Source: Micromonospora solifontis (GTDB lineage Bacteria; Actinomycetota; Actinomycetes; Mycobacteriales; Micromonosporaceae). Taken from it: DNA of 64,000 nucleotides. Below, piece after piece: positions 18,665 to 29,063 of this stretch. Position numbers and translations under genes: made by a program. How positions within the stretch are numbered: the first letter of the stretch is position 1; the number at the start of each line of letters is the position of its first letter. The notes below the pieces were generated by a model. The model ran no database searches, was not told the origin of the DNA, and saw only the letters and a list, made by a program, of their open reading frames with translations. Where the stretch lies: positions 1 to 64,000 of the forward strand of contig NZ_RJLN01000029.1 in assembly GCF_003725545.1 (NCBI RefSeq), in the 5' to 3' direction.

Positions 18665-21136
18665 TCAGGCGCCCGAGGTGACCCGGTACGCGTCGAAGAC
18701 CCCGTCGACCTTGCGGACCGCGGCCAGCAGGTGCCCCAGGTGCTTCGGGTCGGCCATCTCGAAGCTGAACCGGCTCACCGCCACCCGGTCGCGGGTGGTG
18801 GTGACGGTCGCGGAGAGGATGTTGACCCGCTCGTCGGAGAGGACCCGGGTGACGTCCGTGAGGAGCTTGTGCCGGTCCAGGGCCTCCACCTGGATGGCGA
18901 CCAGGAAGGTCGAGGCGGAGGTGAGCTTCCAGCTGACCTCGACCACCCGCTCGCTCTGCGCGCGCAGGTCCTCGGCGTTGGCACAGTCGTCGCGGTGCAC
19001 GCTCACCCCACCGGAGCGGGTGACGAAGCCGAAGACCGCGTCCGGCGGCACCGGGGTGCAGCAGCGGGCCAGCTTGATCCAGACATCGCTGACGCCGCGG
19101 ACCACGACACCCGGGTCGGCGCTGCTCTGCCGGCTGCGCGGCGGCCGGGTGGCGACGGCGGTCTCGGCGATGTCCTCCGCCGCGCCCTCCTCGCCGCCGT
19201 ACGCGGCCATCAGCTTCTGCACCACCGACTGCGCGGAGACCTGGCTGTCGCCGACCGCCGCGTAGAGCGAGGCCACGTCGGCCAGGTGCAGGTCCCGGGC
19301 GATCGCCATCAGCGCGTCGGAGGTGAGCATCCGCTGCAACGGCATGCCCTGCTTGCGCATGGCCTTGACGATCGAGTCCTTGCCGGCCTCGATCGCCTCC
19401 TCGCGCCGCTCCTTGTTGAAGTACTGGCGGATCTTGGTGCGGGCGCGCGGGCTCTTGACGAAGCCGAGCCAGTCCTGCGTCGGGCCGGCCGTGTCGGACT
19501 TCGAGGTGAAGATCTCGATCACGTCGCCGTTGGACAGCGTCGACTCCAGCGGCACCAGCTTGCCGTTGACCCGCGCCCCGATGCACTTGTGCCCGACCTC
19601 GGTGTGCACCGCGTACGCGAAGTCCACCGGCGTCGACCCGGTCGGCAGCGGGATGACGTCACCCTTCGGGGTGAAGACGTACACCTCCTGGCTGGACAGG
19701 TCGAACCGGAGCGCGTCGAGGAACTCGCTCGGGTCGGCCGCCTCGCGCTGCCAGTCGAGCAGCTGGCGCAGCCAGGTCATCTCGTCGATGTGCGCCGGCG
19801 GGCCGACCACCGGGGTGCCCTTGTGCTCCTTGTACTTCCAGTGCGCGGCGATGCCGAACTCGGCGGTGCGGTGCATCGCGTAGGTGCGGATCTGCATCTC
19901 CACCGGCTTGCCGGTGGGCCCGATGACCGTCGTGTGCAACGACTGGTACATATTGAACTTGGGCATCGCGATGTAGTCCTTGAACCGGCCCGGCACCGGC
20001 TGCCAGTTGGCGTGGATGACGCCCAGCGCCGCGTAGCAGTCCCGCACCGTGTCGACCAGGATCCGCACCCCGACCAGGTCGTAGATGTCGTTGAAGTCGC
20101 GGCCCCGCACGATCATCTTCTGGTAGATCGAGTAGAGGTGCTTCGGCCGGCCGGTGGTCTCCGCCTTGATCTTGGCGGCCTTGAGGTCGGTCGACACCTT
20201 CTGGGTCACCTGGCGCAGCAGCGCCTCGCGCTGCGGCTGGTGCTCCCCGATCAGGCGGTTGATCTCCTCGAACCGCTTCGGGAACAGGGTGCCGAAGGCG
20301 AGATCCTCCAGCTCCCACTTGATGGTGTTCATACCGAGGCGGTGGGCCAGCGGAGCCAGGATCTCCAGCGTCTCCTTGGCCTTCTGCTCCTGCTTGGGGC
20401 GGGGCAGGAAGGTCAACGTACGCATGTTGTGCAGCCGGTCGGCCAGCTTGATCACCAGCACCCGGGGGTCCTTGGCCATGGCCACGACCATTTTGCGGAT
20501 CGTCTCCGCCTTGGCCGCGTCGCCGAGCTTGACCTTGTCGAGCTTGGTCACGCCGTCGACCAGCAGCGCCACCTCGCCGCCGAAGTCGGCGCGCATCGCG
20601 TCGAGGGTGTATTCCGTGTCCTCGATCGTGTCGTGCAGCAGCGCGGCGACCAGGGTGGTGGTGTCCATCCCGAGGTTGGCCAGGATGGTCGCCACGGCGA
20701 GGGGGTGGGTGATGTACGGATCACCGGACTTGCGGTACTGACCCGAGTGCCAGCGCGCGGCGGTGTCGAAGGCGCGCTGCAGCAGCCGGGCGTCAGCCTT
20801 GGGGTGGTTCTCCCGGTGGGTGGCGATCAGCGGCTCGAGGACCTCGCTCACCTGCGAGGTCTGCCACGGGGCGTTGAACCGGGCCAGCCGGGCGCGCACC
20901 CGCCGGCCGGTCGGCGCGTTGGAGAGGGCGAACCCCGCGCTGGGCGCGGGCTCACCCGCGGTCTCGGTCGGGAACGGCACGACGACCGCCCCGCCGTCCG
21001 CCCGCGCGTCGGGTCCGCCGCCGGAGCCACCGGTCACCCGGGCCGGCGGGTTGCCGCTCCGCTCGGTCACCGAGCCGTCCGCGTCGCCTGTCGGGTGCAC
21101 CGTGCCCTCCACCGGAGGGACGACATCGTGGGACAC
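18665..21136 (-). CDS. relA: bifunctional (p)ppGpp synthetase/hydrolase, Rel family
   Basis: 823 residues. After a disordered N-terminal extension of about 90 residues come: the HD hydrolase domain with HDTIEDT (so hydrolysis is likely intact), the nucleotidyltransferase domain with [20 protein letters not shown], the TGS domain ([18 protein letters not shown]), a helical/zinc-finger region with CCTPVPPD, and a C-terminal ACT domain. It makes and degrades the stringent-response alarmone. Start GTG 21136 ([11 protein letters not shown]) has GAGGAGG just upstream. It follows apt in the same direction at 287 bases, as in mycobacteria and Streptomyces. Confidence 0.96.
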   Translation of the reverse strand: MSHDVVPPVEGTVHPTGDADGSVTERSGNPPARVTGGSGGGPDARADGGAVVVPFPTETAGEPAPSAGFALSNAPTGRRVRARLARFNAPWQTSQVSEVLEPLIATHRENHPKADARLLQRAFDTAARWHSGQYRKSGDPYITHPLAVATILANLGMDTTTLVAALLHDTIEDTEYTLDAMRADFGGEVALLVDGVTKLDKVKLGDAAKAETIRKMVVAMAKDPRVLVIKLADRLHNMRTLTFLPRPKQEQKAKETLEILAPLAHRLGMNTIKWELEDLAFGTLFPKRFEEINRLIGEHQPQREALLRQVTQKVSTDLKAAKIKAETTGRPKHLYSIYQKMIVRGRDFNDIYDLVGVRILVDTVRDCYAALGVIHANWQPVPGRFKDYIAMPKFNMYQSLHTTVIGPTGKPVEMQIRTYAMHRTAEFGIAAHWKYKEHKGTPVVGPPAHIDEMTWLRQLLDWQREAADPSEFLDALRFDLSSQEVYVFTPKGDVIPLPTGSTPVDFAYAVHTEVGHKCIGARVNGKLVPLESTLSNGDVIEIFTSKSDTAGPTQDWLGFVKSPRARTKIRQYFNKERREEAIEAGKDSIVKAMRKQGMPLQRMLTSDALMAIARDLHLADVASLYAAVGDSQVSAQSVVQKLMAAYGGEEGAAEDIAETAVATRPPRSRQSSADPGVVVRGVSDVWIKLARCCTPVPPDAVFGFVTRSGGVSVHRDDCANAEDLRAQSERVVEVSWKLTSASTFLVAIQVEALDRHKLLTDVTRVLSDERVNILSATVTTTRDRVAVSRFSFEMADPKHLGHLLAAVRKVDGVFDAYRVTSGA

Positions 21137-21423
21137 CGGCCTCCTCACCGCTCGCCGGGAATGCGCCGGCCGTCCGGCCGACGTCCTGTTCAACCGGCCG
21201 AGGGGCCGGCGTTGTTCCGTGTCGACCGCCCCGGGCCGACATGGACCGCTCGGGCCACCCGGAACCTCGCGGCCCCGGCGGCCCCGCACCGGCCGTGCGG
21301 CCGGCCGTCACGCCGCCGGACGGGTCACCCGACCGGTCAGCAAAGGGCAATGCTACCCGCACGCACGGTACGCCGCCGCTCCGCCGGACGGACCGCGCCG
21401 GGTCGGCCCGACGGGCCGGGGTG

Positions 21424-21990
21424 TCAAACGGTCAGCAGGGCATGGACCGGACGCGGGGCGAGCCGCTCGCGCCCCTTGAGGAAGCCCAGCTCCAGCAGCA
21501 CCGTGAAGCCCGCGACCGTGCCGCCGGCCCGCTCGACCAGGTCGAGGGTGGCCTCGGCGGTGCCGCCGGTGGCCAGCACGTCGTCCACCACGAGCACCCG
21601 GTGGCCGGCGGTGAACGCGTCCTGGTGCACCTCCAGGGTCGCCTCGCCGTACTCGAGGGCGTAGGAGGCGGAGTGGGTGGCCCGGGGGAGCTTGCCCGCC
21701 TTGCGGACCGGCACCACGCCCACCCCGGTGGCATACGCGATGGCCGCCGCGAGCACGAAGCCCCGCGCCTCGATGCCGGCCACCGCGTCGAACGAGTCGC
21801 GCCCGTGGTACGCGATGATCCCGTCGATCACCTCGCGGAAGACGTCGCCGTCGGCGAAGAGCGGCATCAGGTCCTTGAACACGACACCGGGCTTGGGGAA
21901 GTCCGGCACGTCCAGCACCCGGCTGGCGACCAGCTGGGCGACCTGCGGGCCGCTGTCCCCCCGTACCCCGGTGGTGTGGGTCTCGGTCAC
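21424..21990 (-). CDS. apt: adenine phosphoribosyltransferase
   Basis: 188 residues. The PRPP-binding motif is VLVVDDVLATGGTA, and the hood region GIEARGFVLAAAIAYATG together with VPVRKAGKLP identify the adenine-specific family. Converts adenine and PRPP to AMP (salvage). The GTG at 21990 (VTETHTTGVRG) is chosen over upstream starts that would read through the secF terminator; AAGGAC is a weak ribosome site. Downstream of secF, upstream of rel, a conserved actinobacterial order. Confidence 0.95.
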   Translation of the reverse strand: MTETHTTGVRGDSGPQVAQLVASRVLDVPDFPKPGVVFKDLMPLFADGDVFREVIDGIIAYHGRDSFDAVAGIEARGFVLAAAIAYATGVGVVPVRKAGKLPRATHSASYALEYGEATLEVHQDAFTAGHRVLVVDDVLATGGTAEATLDLVERAGGTVAGFTVLLELGFLKGRERLAPRPVHALLTV

Positions 21991-22016
21991 GGTGCGTCCT
22001 TGTCCCTTCGAACGAC

Positions 22017-22060
22017 GACGGCGTCCGTCATGCTGCTCGCACAGCATGGCGGACGCCGTC
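22017..22060 (-). terminator. hairpin between secF and apt
   Basis: A 19-base arm at 22017-22035 pairs with 22042-22060 with one G-T mismatch and a 6-base loop. It begins 33 bases past the secF stop, so it probably ends or attenuates the yajC-secD-secF transcript before apt. Confidence 0.75.
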
Positions 22061-22092
22061 CGGTCGATTTCTACCGGGTCTCCCCGGCCCGG

Positions 22093-23280
22093 TCAGCGGC
22101 GCTTCGCGCCGCCCGGCCGGTTGCCCCCGCCACCGGGACGGCCGCCCCGGGTGCCGGTGGGACGCTTGCCAACCGGCCGCGCGCCCACCTTCGGCGCGGC
22201 GCCGGCGAGGGCCGCCGCCTCCGGGTCGATGGTCTCGGCCGCGGCCGGAGTGGCCTTCGGCGCGCCCTTCGGGGCGATCTCGCCCCGGGCGATGGCGCCC
22301 CGCCGGGCCAGCACCCGCTTGTTGTGGGCGCTGATCCGCGGGTCCTGGTTCTTGAGCAGCACCAGCAGCGGCGTGGCCAGCAGGATCGAGGTCAGGAACG
22401 CGACGGCCATACCGACGAAGAGCACCAGGCCGAGGTCCTTGAGCGTGCCGGCGCCGAGCAGACCCGCCCCGATGAAGAGCAGACCACCGACCGGCAGCAG
22501 CGCGACCACGGAGGTGTTCAGCGACCGCATGAGGCTCTGGTTGAGCGCCAGGTTGGCCGCCTCGCCGTAGGTCATGTTGTTGTTCGCGGTGATGCCCCGG
22601 GTGTTCTCCTGGACCTTGTCGAAGACCACCACCACGTCGTAGAGCGCGAAGCCCAGGATGGTGAGGAAACCGATGATCGTCGACGGGGTGACCTCGAAGC
22701 CGACCAGCGAGTAGATACCGGCGGTGAGGACCAGGTTGGTGAGCAGCGAGGCGATCGAGGCGACCGCCATCCGCCACTCGAAGCGCAGCACGAGGTAGAT
22801 CGCCACCACCGCGATGAAGATCAGCAGACCGAGCAGCGCCCGGGAGGTGACCTGGCTGCCCCATGCCTCGGAGACCTGGCTGCCGCTGATCTGGTCGGGC
22901 TGGATGCCGAACTCCTGGGCCATCCTGGTCTTGACCGCGTTGGCCTGGTCGGCGCTGAGCTGCGTGGTGCGCAGCTCGTAGTACTGGCCGCTGGTGCTGC
23001 CGACCTTCTGCGCGGTCACCACCTTAGCGCCGCCGCCCTCGGCCGCCAGCGCGGTGTTGACCTTGTCCTCGGCCTGGGCCATGGTGCCGACGCTGGCCGG
23101 CACCTGGAACGAGTTGCCGCCGGCGAACTCGATGCCGAGGCTGAAGCCCCGGATCGCGAAGCTGAGCACGGCGATCAGCACCAGCACGCCGGCGACGGTG
23201 AACCACAGCTTGCGCCGGCCGACGATGTTGAGATCGGCCTCGCCCCGGTAGAGCCGGGCGGCCAGACCAGTCTTAGCCAT
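22093..23280 (-). CDS. secF: protein translocase subunit SecF
   Basis: 395 residues with six membrane helices. The signature after helix 1 is RGFSLGIEFAGGNSF, and the RND-type core includes GFALYDVVVVFDKVQENTRG with the conserved Asp-Arg region, then SLNTSVVALLPVGGLLFIG. The C-terminal 100 residues form a long basic, Pro/Ala/Gly-rich cytoplasmic tail, common in actinobacteria. With SecD it uses the proton gradient to help SecYEG export proteins. Its ATG at 23280 lies one base after the secD stop codon, so the pair is coupled. Confidence 0.96.
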   Translation of the reverse strand: MAKTGLAARLYRGEADLNIVGRRKLWFTVAGVLVLIAVLSFAIRGFSLGIEFAGGNSFQVPASVGTMAQAEDKVNTALAAEGGGAKVVTAQKVGSTSGQYYELRTTQLSADQANAVKTRMAQEFGIQPDQISGSQVSEAWGSQVTSRALLGLLIFIAVVAIYLVLRFEWRMAVASIASLLTNLVLTAGIYSLVGFEVTPSTIIGFLTILGFALYDVVVVFDKVQENTRGITANNNMTYGEAANLALNQSLMRSLNTSVVALLPVGGLLFIGAGLLGAGTLKDLGLVLFVGMAVAFLTSILLATPLLVLLKNQDPRISAHNKRVLARRGAIARGEIAPKGAPKATPAAAETIDPEAAALAGAAPKVGARPVGKRPTGTRGGRPGGGGNRPGGAKRR

Positions 23281-23281
23281 C

Positions 23282-25195
23282 TCAGGCCTCCTTGACGCGC
23301 GGGTTGCGGGCGGTGCCCTGCTCGGCCGACCGGGCCGGCAGGGCCCGGCCGAGACCGCTGACCCGCGGGGACAGGAACGCCCGGGTCCGGGCGAACATCG
23401 TCATGATCGGGTGACGGAAGAGGAAGACGACGACCAGGTCGAGGACCGTCGCCAGGCCGAGCGCGAAGGCGAAGCCCTTCACCGCGCCGACCGAGACGAT
23501 GTAGAGCACCACGGCGGACATCAGGGTGATGGCGTTCGCCGAGATGATCGTCCGGCGGGCCCGGACCCACGCCCGCGGCACCGCGCTGCGCGGGCTGCGG
23601 CCCTCCCGGATCTCGTCCTTGAGCCGCTCGAAGTAGATGACGAACGAGTCCGCCGCGACACCGAGCGAGACGATCATGCCGGCGATGCCGGCGAGGGTGA
23701 GGGTGAAGCCGATCGACCGGCCGAGCACCACCAGCGCGCCGAAGACCAGCAGGCCGGAGAGCACCAGGCTGAGGAAGATCACCGAGCCGAGCAGCCGGTA
23801 GTAGAAGAACGAGTAGATGATGACCAGCAGCATGCCGATGCCGGCCGCGAGCAGGCCCGCCTGCAGGTGGCTGGAGCCCAGCGTCGCGGTGACGTTCTGC
23901 TGCTCCTGCGGCACGAAGGTCACCGGCAGCGCGCCGTAGCGGAGCTGGCTGGCGAGCTTGTTCGCGCTCTTGTTGTCGAAGCTGCCGGTGATCTGCGAGT
24001 CACCGGTCAGCACGCCCTGGATCTCCGGCGAGGAGACGATCTCGTTGTCCAGGACCACCGCCACGCGGCACTTGCCGTCCTGGCCGAGCGCGGTCTGGTC
24101 GCAGGCCTGGCCCTCGTTGTTGAACGCCTCGCGGGTCAACGCGGTCCACTTCTCCTGGCCCTTGCCGGTGAAGTTCAGGCTGACCACCCACTGGCTGGTC
24201 TGGTCGAGCACCGCGTTGGCGTCCTTGACGTCCGTGCCGAGCACCTTCGCCTTGTCGAGCAGGTACTTGGCACCGGCCTCGCAGGCCACGGCCTGCTGGT
24301 TCGGGTCCTTGATCGACGCCGCCGGCCGATCGTCCAGCTGGGCGCAGGTGATGGTCGGCACGTTGAACTGCATGTCGGCGGGCAGCACGCCGATCTCCTG
24401 CGCGGAGAGGGCGCCGAACGGCTTGAGCTTCTCCGCCAGCGACGGGTCGGTGGTGAGGTCGGCCGGGGCCTTCAGGCCGGTGGCGGCGGCCCAGGCGGCC
24501 GCGCCGACCTTCTGCTCGACGGCCTTGCGCTGCTGCTCGACGCTCTGCGGCACCGGCTCGGCGCTCGGGGTCGGCGCGGCGCTCGCCGAGGCCGACGGGG
24601 TCGGCGCCGCGGCGCTGGCGCTCGGCGTCGGGGCCATGCCGCCCTGACCACCGGCGCTCGGCGAGGCGGTGGCCTTGGCGCTGCCGCTCGGCTTCGCCTT
24701 CGGCGAGGCGCTGCCGGACGGCTTCGGCGTGGCGCTGCCGGACGGGGCCGGGGTGGCGCTCGCGCTCGGGGCCGGGGCGGCGGCCGCGCCGCTGCCGTCG
24801 GTGGCCTTGAGGACCTTGCGGAAGCGCAGCTCGGCGGCGCTGCCGACGTCGGTCAGGTCCCGGTTCTCACCGGGCAGGGAGATGACGATGTTGCGGTTGC
24901 CCTCGGTGACCACCTCGGCCTCGGCCACGCCGTACGCGTTGACCCGGCTCTCGATGATCTGGCGCGCCTCCTCGAGGTTGGCGGCCGTCGGAGGCTTGCC
25001 GTCCACGGTGTTGGTGGCCTCGAGCGTCAGCCGGGTGCCGCCGATCAGGTCCAGGCCGAGCCGGGGCTCCAGCCGGTCCTGCCAGCCGCCTTTGGCGCCG
25101 CCCGAGAAGAACACCAAGAGATAGAGGACGACGAAGATGAGCCCGAGCACGGCGAGCTGCCGTCCGGGCCGCATCTGTCCCTGAGGTGGTGCCAC
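23282..25195 (-). CDS. secD: protein translocase subunit SecD
   Basis: 637 residues from the GTG at 25195 (VAPPQGQMRPGRQLAVLG); an alternative GTG at 25291 adds a 32-residue hydrophilic stretch and also has a GGAGG, so the start is uncertain. Helix 1 is followed by LGLDLIGGTRLTLEA, the SecD signature. The periplasmic P1 region carries a long insertion, about residues 125-205, made almost only of Pro, Ala, Ser, Thr, Lys and Gly. The RND-like helices 2-6 at the C-terminus include GVAADSFVIYFERLKDE with the conserved Asp. Works with SecF in export. Confidence 0.95.
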   Translation of the reverse strand: MAPPQGQMRPGRQLAVLGLIFVVLYLLVFFSGGAKGGWQDRLEPRLGLDLIGGTRLTLEATNTVDGKPPTAANLEEARQIIESRVNAYGVAEAEVVTEGNRNIVISLPGENRDLTDVGSAAELRFRKVLKATDGSGAAAAPAPSASATPAPSGSATPKPSGSASPKAKPSGSAKATASPSAGGQGGMAPTPSASAAAPTPSASASAAPTPSAEPVPQSVEQQRKAVEQKVGAAAWAAATGLKAPADLTTDPSLAEKLKPFGALSAQEIGVLPADMQFNVPTITCAQLDDRPAASIKDPNQQAVACEAGAKYLLDKAKVLGTDVKDANAVLDQTSQWVVSLNFTGKGQEKWTALTREAFNNEGQACDQTALGQDGKCRVAVVLDNEIVSSPEIQGVLTGDSQITGSFDNKSANKLASQLRYGALPVTFVPQEQQNVTATLGSSHLQAGLLAAGIGMLLVIIYSFFYYRLLGSVIFLSLVLSGLLVFGALVVLGRSIGFTLTLAGIAGMIVSLGVAADSFVIYFERLKDEIREGRSPRSAVPRAWVRARRTIISANAITLMSAVVLYIVSVGAVKGFAFALGLATVLDLVVVFLFRHPIMTMFARTRAFLSPRVSGLGRALPARSAEQGTARNPRVKEA

Positions 25196-25415
25196 GGCTG
25201 TCTTGTCTCCCTGTACGGTCGCGCCGCTGGGCAGCGGCGACGAAGTCGGGCCGGGGGTGTCCGCCCGACTGCTCTGGCGGGTCGACGTCACCGGCCGACA
25301 CGCCTCCCGGACCCGGCGCGGCGGCGGCGGGCGGGAGGTACGCGTGTCGGCGTCGGACGCCGACCCAACTATCCACTTGTATCGCTGAATCCGCTGCCCC
25401 TTCCGGGGCGCGCGA

Positions 25416-25757
25416 TCACTCCTTGACCGGCTCGGCTTCCTCGGTGATCGTCTCGGCCTCCGGCTGCTCGGCCCGGGTGACCACGCGGGCGATCGCCGGG
25501 CGGGCGTACCGGGTCTGCACGCCCGGGGCCACCTCGAGCAGGACGGTCTCGTCCGCCACGTCGGTGACGGTGCCGTAGAGCCCGCCGATGGTGACGACCT
25601 CGTCGCCCGGGGAGAGCGCGGACTGCATCTGCTCGGCCTCGCGGCGCCGCTTCTGCTGGGGGCGGATCATCATGAAGTACATGACGCCGAAGAGCAGGGC
25701 GATCATGAGGATCGGCGTCAGACCGCCGGCCCCGCTGCCGGTTTGTGCGAGAGGCAC
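25416..25757 (-). CDS. yajC: preprotein translocase subunit YajC
   Basis: 113 residues. One membrane helix (LTPILMIALLFGVMYFMMI, about residues 14-32) is followed by the family motif RPQQKRRREAEQM and GDEVVTIGGLYGTV. The acidic C-terminus (EQPEAETITEEAEPVKE) is typical. GTG at 25757 is chosen because GGAAGG is nine bases upstream. It heads the secD-secF run; the 220-base gap to secD contains a GC-rich stem with arms CCTCCCG/CGGGAGG. Confidence 0.93.
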   Translation of the reverse strand: MPLAQTGSGAGGLTPILMIALLFGVMYFMMIRPQQKRRREAEQMQSALSPGDEVVTIGGLYGTVTDVADETVLLEVAPGVQTRYARPAIARVVTRAEQPEAETITEEAEPVKE

Positions 25758-25896
25758 AGTTGTTGACCTTCCCATTGGCCTCCACGCGACCCCGAGGGCG
25801 CCGGAGCGGAGGCGGATTCTCACGTCCTGTACAGACCGCGGCGAAGTCTAGTCCCTGCTCCTGGGAACACCGAATGCGACCCAGATCACGTTCGGA

Positions 25897-26961
25897 TCAC
25901 GGCTGATCGGTCTGCACCGAGAACAGATCGGGCACGGGAGGGGCATCCGCACCAAATGTACCATTCGGCGGCGTACGCCCCAGGTGATGCCAGGCGGCCT
26001 CGGTGGCGACCCGGCCCCGGGGCGTCCGGGCGAGCAGGCCGGCGCGCACCAGGAACGGCTCGCAGACCTCCTCCACCGTGTCCGGCTGCTCCCCCACCGC
26101 CACGGCGAGGGTGGAGAGGCCGACCGGCCCGCCCCGGAACGAGTCCACCAGCGCGGTGAGCACCGCCCGGTCCAGCCGGTCCAGACCGAGGGCGTCGACG
26201 TCGTACACGGTGAGGGCGGCGCGGGCGGTCTCCAGGTTGACCACCCCGTCGGCCCGGACCTCGGCGAAGTCACGCACCCGGCGCAGCAGCCGGTTGGCGA
26301 TGCGTGGCGTGCCCCGGGACCGGCCGGCGATCTCGCTCGCGCCGTCGTCGGTGATCGGCACGCCGAGGATCCGGGCGGACCGCTTCAGCAGCACCTCCAG
26401 CTCGGCCGGGGCGTAGAAGTCGAGGTGGGCGACGAAGCCGAACCGGTCCCGCATCGGGCCGGTGAGCAGCCCGGACCGGGTGGTCGCGCCGACCAGGGTG
26501 AACGGCTCGACATCGAGCGGGATGGCGGTGGCGCCCGGGCCCTTGCCGACCACCACGTCGACCCGGAAGTCCTCCATCGCGCTGTAGAGCAGCTCCTCGG
26601 CCGGCTTGGCGATCCGGTGGATCTCGTCGATGAACAGGACGTCGCCCTCGGCGAGGCTGGTCAGGATAGCCGCCAGATCGCCGGAGCGTTCGATGGCCGG
26701 GCCGCTGGTCACCCGGATCCCCGAGCCCAGCTCGGCGGCCACGATATTGGCCAACGTCGTCTTCCCGAGGCCAGGCGGGCCCGAGAGGAGAATGTGGTCG
26801 GGCGGGGAGCCGCGCCGCATCGCCCCCTTGAGCAGCAGGTCGAGCTGGTCGCGGACTCGGTGCTGGGCGATGAACTCATCCAGCCGCTTCGGGCGGACGC
26901 TCGCCTCCGCGTCCCGTTCCGCGTCGCTGACGTACGCCGAGACGAGGTTCTCCCCGGTCAT
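25897..26961 (-). CDS. ruvB: Holliday junction branch migration ATPase RuvB
   Basis: 354 residues. Walker [10 protein letters not shown], Walker B FIDEIHR, sensor 1 GATTR and the arginine finger GPMRDRFG are all visible, followed by the winged-helix C-terminal domain ([17 protein letters not shown]). A 25-residue tail after that is specific to this organism group. RuvB hexamers drive branch migration with RuvA. The ATG at 26961 overlaps the ruvA stop (ATGA). Confidence 0.97.
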   Translation of the reverse strand: MTGENLVSAYVSDAERDAEASVRPKRLDEFIAQHRVRDQLDLLLKGAMRRGSPPDHILLSGPPGLGKTTLANIVAAELGSGIRVTSGPAIERSGDLAAILTSLAEGDVLFIDEIHRIAKPAEELLYSAMEDFRVDVVVGKGPGATAIPLDVEPFTLVGATTRSGLLTGPMRDRFGFVAHLDFYAPAELEVLLKRSARILGVPITDDGASEIAGRSRGTPRIANRLLRRVRDFAEVRADGVVNLETARAALTVYDVDALGLDRLDRAVLTALVDSFRGGPVGLSTLAVAVGEQPDTVEEVCEPFLVRAGLLARTPRGRVATEAAWHHLGRTPPNGTFGADAPPVPDLFSVQTDQP

Positions 26962-27560
26962 CGCGTGCGGCCCAGGAGGCGGATGGCCTGCTTGAGCAGG
27001 ACCGGCACGGGCGGCACCTCGCCGTCGACGGTCTCCGCGACGGCGGCCACCGCCTGCTCGGCCTGGCCGGCCGTCCAGCCCAGCCCGACCAGGGCCTGGC
27101 GGACCTGCTCGGGCCAGGCGCCCGCGGTCACCCCGGCGGCGCCGTCCACGCCGACCGGCACCGGGCCGATCCGGTCGCGCAGTTCGAGGACGAGGCGCTC
27201 GGCGCCCTTCTTGCCGATGCCGGGCACCCGGGTCAGGGCGGCGGTGTCGGCGTTGGCGATGGCCTTGCGGACCGCGTCGGGGGTGTGCACGGCGAGCACC
27301 GCCTGGGCCAGCCGGGGGCCCACCCCGCTGGCGGTCTGGAGCAGCTCGAACAGCTGCTTGGCGTCGTCGTCGGCGAAGCCGTAGAGGGTGAGCGAGTCCT
27401 CCCGGACCACCAGGCTGGTGGCCAGCCGGGCCGGCTGGCCGACCCGCAGCTCGGCGAGCGTGCCGGGGGCGCACTGCACCGCCAGGCCGACGCCGCCCAC
27501 CTCCACCACCGCGTGGTCCGGACCGGTCGCGGTCACCGTGCCGCGCACGCTGGCGATCAT
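26958..27560 (-). CDS. ruvA: Holliday junction DNA helicase subunit RuvA
   Basis: 200 residues. An N-terminal OB fold ([28 protein letters not shown]), two helix-hairpin-helix motifs ([19 protein letters not shown] and [19 protein letters not shown]) and the C-terminal RuvB-contact domain are present. Tetramers bind the four-way junction. Start ATG 27560 overlaps the ruvC stop, and its own stop overlaps ruvB, giving a fully coupled ruvC-ruvA-ruvB operon. Confidence 0.97.
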   Translation of the reverse strand: MIASVRGTVTATGPDHAVVEVGGVGLAVQCAPGTLAELRVGQPARLATSLVVREDSLTLYGFADDDAKQLFELLQTASGVGPRLAQAVLAVHTPDAVRKAIANADTAALTRVPGIGKKGAERLVLELRDRIGPVPVGVDGAAGVTAGAWPEQVRQALVGLGWTAGQAEQAVAAVAETVDGEVPPVPVLLKQAIRLLGRTR

Positions 27561-28084
27561 CGTCGTCCTCCTCGTCGTGCCCGCTCGGCCGCGACGGCCA
27601 GCTTGGACCGGGTGCCGCCGCGCCAGACGTGGCAGATGGCCAGGGCCAGCGCGTCGGCGGCGTCGGCGGGCCGGGGCGGCTCGGGCAGCCGCAGCAGTCG
27701 GGTGACCATGCTGGTCATCTGCGCCTTGTCCGCCTGGCCGGAACCGGTCACCGCCGCCTTGACCTCGCTCGGGGTGTACGTCTGCACCGGCAGGCCGGCC
27801 CGCGCCCCGGCCAGCACGGCGATCCCACTGGCCTGGGCGGTGCCCATCACCGTGCGGACGTTGTGCTGGGTGAACACCCGTTCCACGGCCACCGCGTCCG
27901 GCTTGTGCTCGGCGACCAGGTCGGTGAGCGAGCGGTCCAGGTGCAGCAGGCGCAGCGCCAACTCGTCGGCCGAGTCGGTGTAGACCACGTAGTAGGCGAC
28001 CAGCGTGCAGGGGCGGCCCGGCACGCCCTCGACCACGCCGACTCCGCACCGGGTCAGCCCCGGGTCGACGCCCAGCACCCGCAC
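27557..28084 (-). CDS. ruvC: crossover junction endodeoxyribonuclease RuvC
   Basis: 175 residues of RNase H-like fold. Catalytic acids: Asp7 in [14 protein letters not shown], the Glu of VAVERVF, and the [12 protein letters not shown] motif near residue 140. Resolves Holliday junctions. GTG start at 28084; the stop overlaps the ruvA start (ATGA). In many actinobacteria yebC lies directly upstream of ruvC; here it is 23 kb away. Confidence 0.97.
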   Translation of the reverse strand: MRVLGVDPGLTRCGVGVVEGVPGRPCTLVAYYVVYTDSADELALRLLHLDRSLTDLVAEHKPDAVAVERVFTQHNVRTVMGTAQASGIAVLAGARAGLPVQTYTPSEVKAAVTGSGQADKAQMTSMVTRLLRLPEPPRPADAADALALAICHVWRGGTRSKLAVAAERARRGGRR

Positions 28085-28266
28085 GCCGCCTCCTCCCCCA
28101 GCCGCCAGCAGTACGTGTGTTCGACACCTTACTGGTCACCGGTGACGCCCACCGGATCGGACACGCCGGGGCCCGAGGGAGGGGGTAATCGCCACACACT
28201 GAAGCGGTCGAGTATGTGTCGTCGCCCCATGTGCCGCCGGCCACACAACTCGTAGCTTTGTGCGCC

Positions 28267-29049
28267 ATGACGGCAGAACCCGTGGTGGTCCCCCACGTCG
28301 TACGCGTCGACCTCTCCGGTCGTAGCGCCCTGGTGACCGGTGGTGGCAGCGGCATCGGACGGGCCTGTGCCCTGCGCCTGGCGGCGGCCGGCGCGGCGGT
28401 GCTGGTGGTCGACCGGAACGTGGAGGCGGCCAAGGCGGTGGCCGCCGAGGCGGGCGGCCGGGCCGAGGGGATCGACCTGGCCGACCGGGCCGCCGTGGAC
28501 CGGCTCGACGTCGACGTGGACATCGTCGTCAACAACGCCGGCCTCCAGCACGTCGCCCCGGTGCAGGACTTCCCGCCGAACCGCTTCGAGTACATCCAGC
28601 GGGTGATGGTGGAGGCGCCGTTCCTGCTGATCCGCCGGGCCCTGCCCGGCATGTACGCCAGGGGCTGGGGCCGGATCGTCAACATCTCCTCGGTGCACGG
28701 CTTGCGCGCCTCGCCGTACAAGTCGGCGTACGTCGCGGCGAAGCACGCCCTGGAGGGCCTGTCGAAGGTGGTCGCGCTGGAGGGTGCCGCGCACGGGGTG
28801 ACCTCGAACTGCATCAACCCGGCGTACGTGCGGACCGCCCTGGTGGAGAGCCAGATCGCCGACCAGGCCGCCAGCCACGGGATCGGCGAGGACGAGGTGG
28901 TCGAGAAGATCATGCTGGCCCGGGCGGCGATCAAGCGGCTGATCGAGCCGGAGGAGGTGGCGGAACTCGTGGCGTACCTCTGCTCGCCGCCGGCCGCGTT
29001 CATCACCGGCGCGGCCATCGCCCTCGACGGGGGCTGGACGGCCAACTAG
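28267..29049 (+). CDS. 3-hydroxybutyrate dehydrogenase (classical SDR)
   Basis: 260 residues. Cofactor loop GGGSGIG, NNAG strand (VVNNAGLQHV), catalytic Ser-Tyr-Lys as ISSVHG and SAYVAAKH, and the C-terminal FITGAAIALDGGWTA. QHVAPVQDFP and the substrate-loop region NPAYVRTALVESQIADQA match bacterial D-3-hydroxybutyrate dehydrogenases, which interconvert 3-hydroxybutyrate and acetoacetate in ketone-body or PHB use. Start ATG 28267 is preferred to an upstream ATG at 28216 that adds non-family residues; no Shine-Dalgarno is present, so it may be leaderless. Its TAG overlaps a possible GTG of the next gene. Confidence 0.9.
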   Translation: MTAEPVVVPHVVRVDLSGRSALVTGGGSGIGRACALRLAAAGAAVLVVDRNVEAAKAVAAEAGGRAEGIDLADRAAVDRLDVDVDIVVNNAGLQHVAPVQDFPPNRFEYIQRVMVEAPFLLIRRALPGMYARGWGRIVNISSVHGLRASPYKSAYVAAKHALEGLSKVVALEGAAHGVTSNCINPAYVRTALVESQIADQAASHGIGEDEVVEKIMLARAAIKRLIEPEEVAELVAYLCSPPAAFITGAAIALDGGWTAN

Positions 29050-29063
29050 TGGCCCCGCGCACA

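Noticed and set aside
18731..21664. 977-codon plus-strand frame opposite rel
   Set aside because: It runs antisense to the clear Rel domains and shows no family features.
28180..28266. CRP-like site TGTG-N8-CACA upstream of the 3-hydroxybutyrate dehydrogenase
   Set aside because: Only the outer four bases match on each side; chance matches of this quality are expected.
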